This document shows positions 12,803-13,936 of a stretch of DNA of 13,936 nucleotides, piece by piece (the first letter of the stretch is position 1; each line of letters begins with the position of its first letter). Below the pieces are notes generated by a model. The model was given only the letters and a program-made list of their open reading frames with translations, was not told where the DNA came from and searched no databases. This DNA comes from an uncultured Acidobacteriota bacterium (GTDB lineage: Bacteria > Acidobacteriota > Thermoanaerobaculia > Gp7-AA8). Where the stretch lies: the NCBI GenBank assembly GCA_946887105.1, contig CAMPKJ010000121.1, positions 1 through 13,936 of the forward strand, read 5' to 3'. The position numbers were made by a program, and so were the translations under genes.

Positions 12803-13030
12803 ATGAAGAAGAAATCGCGCGATCTGGTCCGTACGTACTCCCGCCGCCAATTCGTCGACAAGCTCCGCCGCCTCGCCGATGCTCTCGAAGCAGGGAAGGG
12901 ATTCGCGATCCAGGTCGGAGGCGAGCGCCTGCGCATCCCCGCCTCGGTCACGTTCAACATCGAGCACGAACGGCAGGGGAGCAGTCACGAGCTCGAGTTC
13001 CAGCTGCTCTGGAACGAAGACGCCGAATGA
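12803..13030 (+). CDS. Amphi-Trp domain protein
   Basis: This 75-residue soluble protein resembles the small amphi-Trp family. A basic N-terminus is followed by SRRQFVDKLRRLADALEAGK (13-32), then a beta-rich part with IQVGGERLRIPASVTFNIEHE and an alternating amphipathic end finishing ELEFQLLWNED, where the Trp is the residue that names the family. The molecular role is unknown. It starts 18 bases after the SCO stop with no ribosome binding site, and its stop overlaps the glycosyltransferase start (ATGA). It has no signal peptide or membrane segment and no evident link to respiration. Confidence 0.75.
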   Translation: MKKKSRDLVRTYSRRQFVDKLRRLADALEAGKGFAIQVGGERLRIPASVTFNIEHERQGSSHELEFQLLWNEDAE

Positions 13031-13936
13031 GCGTTGCGCCATTGCGCGTGGTGATGATCTCGCGCTGGGCGGTCAACCCATACCAGAAGCTCCTCGTCGC
13101 GCAGTTGGAAGCGCTCGGCGTGTCTGTCTTCGAGGAAGAGCCGGATGTGCGGCGGCTCTTCTTTCGCGGACGTCCGCATGTCGTTCACGTGCAGAATGTC
13201 CGGCCCTTCCTGACCTCGCGCCGTCCGGTCGTATCGCTCGCGCGAATCGCGTTCTTTGCACTGCGGCTCGCAATCGCGCGCGGCATGCGCACGCGGATTC
13301 TCTGGACCGCGCACGACCTGACCAATCCGAACGGAAGGCATCCATTCATCGATCGCGTCGCGACGTTCGTGCTCGCGCGGCTCGCGCATGCGATCGTCGT
13401 TCATGACCACGTCGCGGCGATGCGCATGGGCCGGAGCAACGTCCACGTCATCCCGCACGGCAGCTACGCCGGCTACTACCCGGACACCGTCTCGCGTGCG
13501 GACGCGCGGGCCGCGCTCGGGATCGCGGACGGCGAGGTGGTCTTCCTGTCCTTCGGATGGATACGTCGATACAAAGGTGTCATCGAGCTCATTCGCGCGT
13601 TCAAACGTTTTCGGACGAAAGATGCGAGGCTCGTGCTCGCGGGGCGACCGTCTGGAGAAGGATTGGAAGAGGAGATCCGCGCGGAAGCCGCGGGCGATCC
13701 TCGCATCTCGCTCCACCTCGAGACGATCGCCGACGATGACGTGCAGCTCTACATGAACGCTGCCGACGCGGCGGTGTTTCCGTACGCGCGCGTGCTCGGC
13801 TCAGGCGCGATCGTTCTGGCGAAGTCGTTCGGAAAAGCGTGCATCGTCGCGAGCGGCAGCGGTGTCGATGAAGACGGTGCGTTCGTCTACGATCCGCGCG
13901 ACGGAAATGCGTTGACGCGCGCGCTCGAAAGCGCCG
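13027..13936 (+). CDS. GT4-like glycosyltransferase, 5' part only
   Basis: The frame stays open to the window edge, giving 303 residues of a GT-B fold sugar transferase; the 3' end is missing. The N-terminal half begins VVMISRWAVNPYQKLLVAQL, with HVVHVQN and ILWTAHDLTNP as Rossmann-like elements. VIPHGSYAGYYPD leads into the C-terminal, nucleotide-sugar binding half, with VVFLSFGWIRRYKGVIELIRAF, ARLVLAGRPSG and DAAVFPYARVLGSGAIVLAKSFGKACIVA. The last stretch corresponds to the E(x7)E region of GT4 enzymes, with Gly/Ser around the usual first Glu. Substrate and acceptor cannot be told; cell-surface polysaccharide is the common role. The start overlaps the previous stop as ATGA. Confidence 0.88.
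   Translation, partial: MSVAPLRVVMISRWAVNPYQKLLVAQLEALGVSVFEEEPDVRRLFFRGRPHVVHVQNVRPFLTSRRPVVSLARIAFFALRLAIARGMRTRILWTAHDLTNPNGRHPFIDRVATFVLARLAHAIVVHDHVAAMRMGRSNVHVIPHGSYAGYYPDTVSRADARAALGIADGEVVFLSFGWIRRYKGVIELIRAFKRFRTKDARLVLAGRPSGEGLEEEIRAEAAGDPRISLHLETIADDDVQLYMNAADAAVFPYARVLGSGAIVLAKSFGKACIVASGSGVDEDGAFVYDPRDGNALTRALESA

Overview
The window is a GC-rich, tightly packed stretch read entirely on the + strand. It carries the terminal half of an aerobic respiratory chain and the start of an unrelated short gene pair. The organism looks like a Gram-negative, obligately or facultatively aerobic bacterium: there are lipoprotein signals, periplasmic multihaem cytochromes and an aa3-type oxidase. 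A split b6/subunit-IV-like cytochrome b, a giant multihaem cytochrome c and a cupredoxin-like lipoprotein beside an A-family oxidase would fit an Acidobacteriota-like lineage. That is an impression from gene content only, with no marker gene to confirm it.

Layout. (1) 1-5084: the quinol-oxidising module. It holds the 3' end of a b6-type cytochrome b, a cytochrome b C-terminal subunit with a large N-terminal membrane extension, and a 1116-residue membrane-anchored octahaem cytochrome c with a long predicted coiled coil. (2) 5088-5912: a lipoprotein with type-1 copper ligands, a candidate electron carrier. (3) 6029-10344: the cytochrome c oxidase, in the order subunit I, subunit III, subunit IV, a 66-residue two-helix protein, a CxxC membrane protein, subunit II. 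(4) 10367-12784: oxidase assembly, with haem A synthase, haem O synthase and an SCO copper chaperone. (5) 12803-13936: a 75-residue amphi-Trp protein and a truncated GT4-type glycosyltransferase, probably a separate unit.

The proposed flow is quinol to split cytochrome b, through a Rieske protein presumably encoded upstream of the window, to the octahaem cytochrome and/or cupredoxin, to CuA of subunit II, and to the haem a / haem a3-CuB centre of subunit I. No small soluble cytochrome c is encoded here, so the octahaem protein or the cupredoxin may take that role. Most junctions after coxA are 4-bp ATGA/GTGA overlaps or gaps of a few bases, consistent with co-transcription and translational coupling.

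The most unusual signals are these. Three inverted-repeat elements built from 7- or 8-bp units sit inside the cluster, and one lies in frame inside a coding sequence, ahead of its signal peptide. Subunit I keeps the D-channel residues but has isoleucine where the K-channel lysine should be. The octahaem cytochrome has an unusual coiled-coil design. No gap between genes exceeds about 116 bases, and I found no tRNA, rRNA, CRISPR array or insertion sequence.
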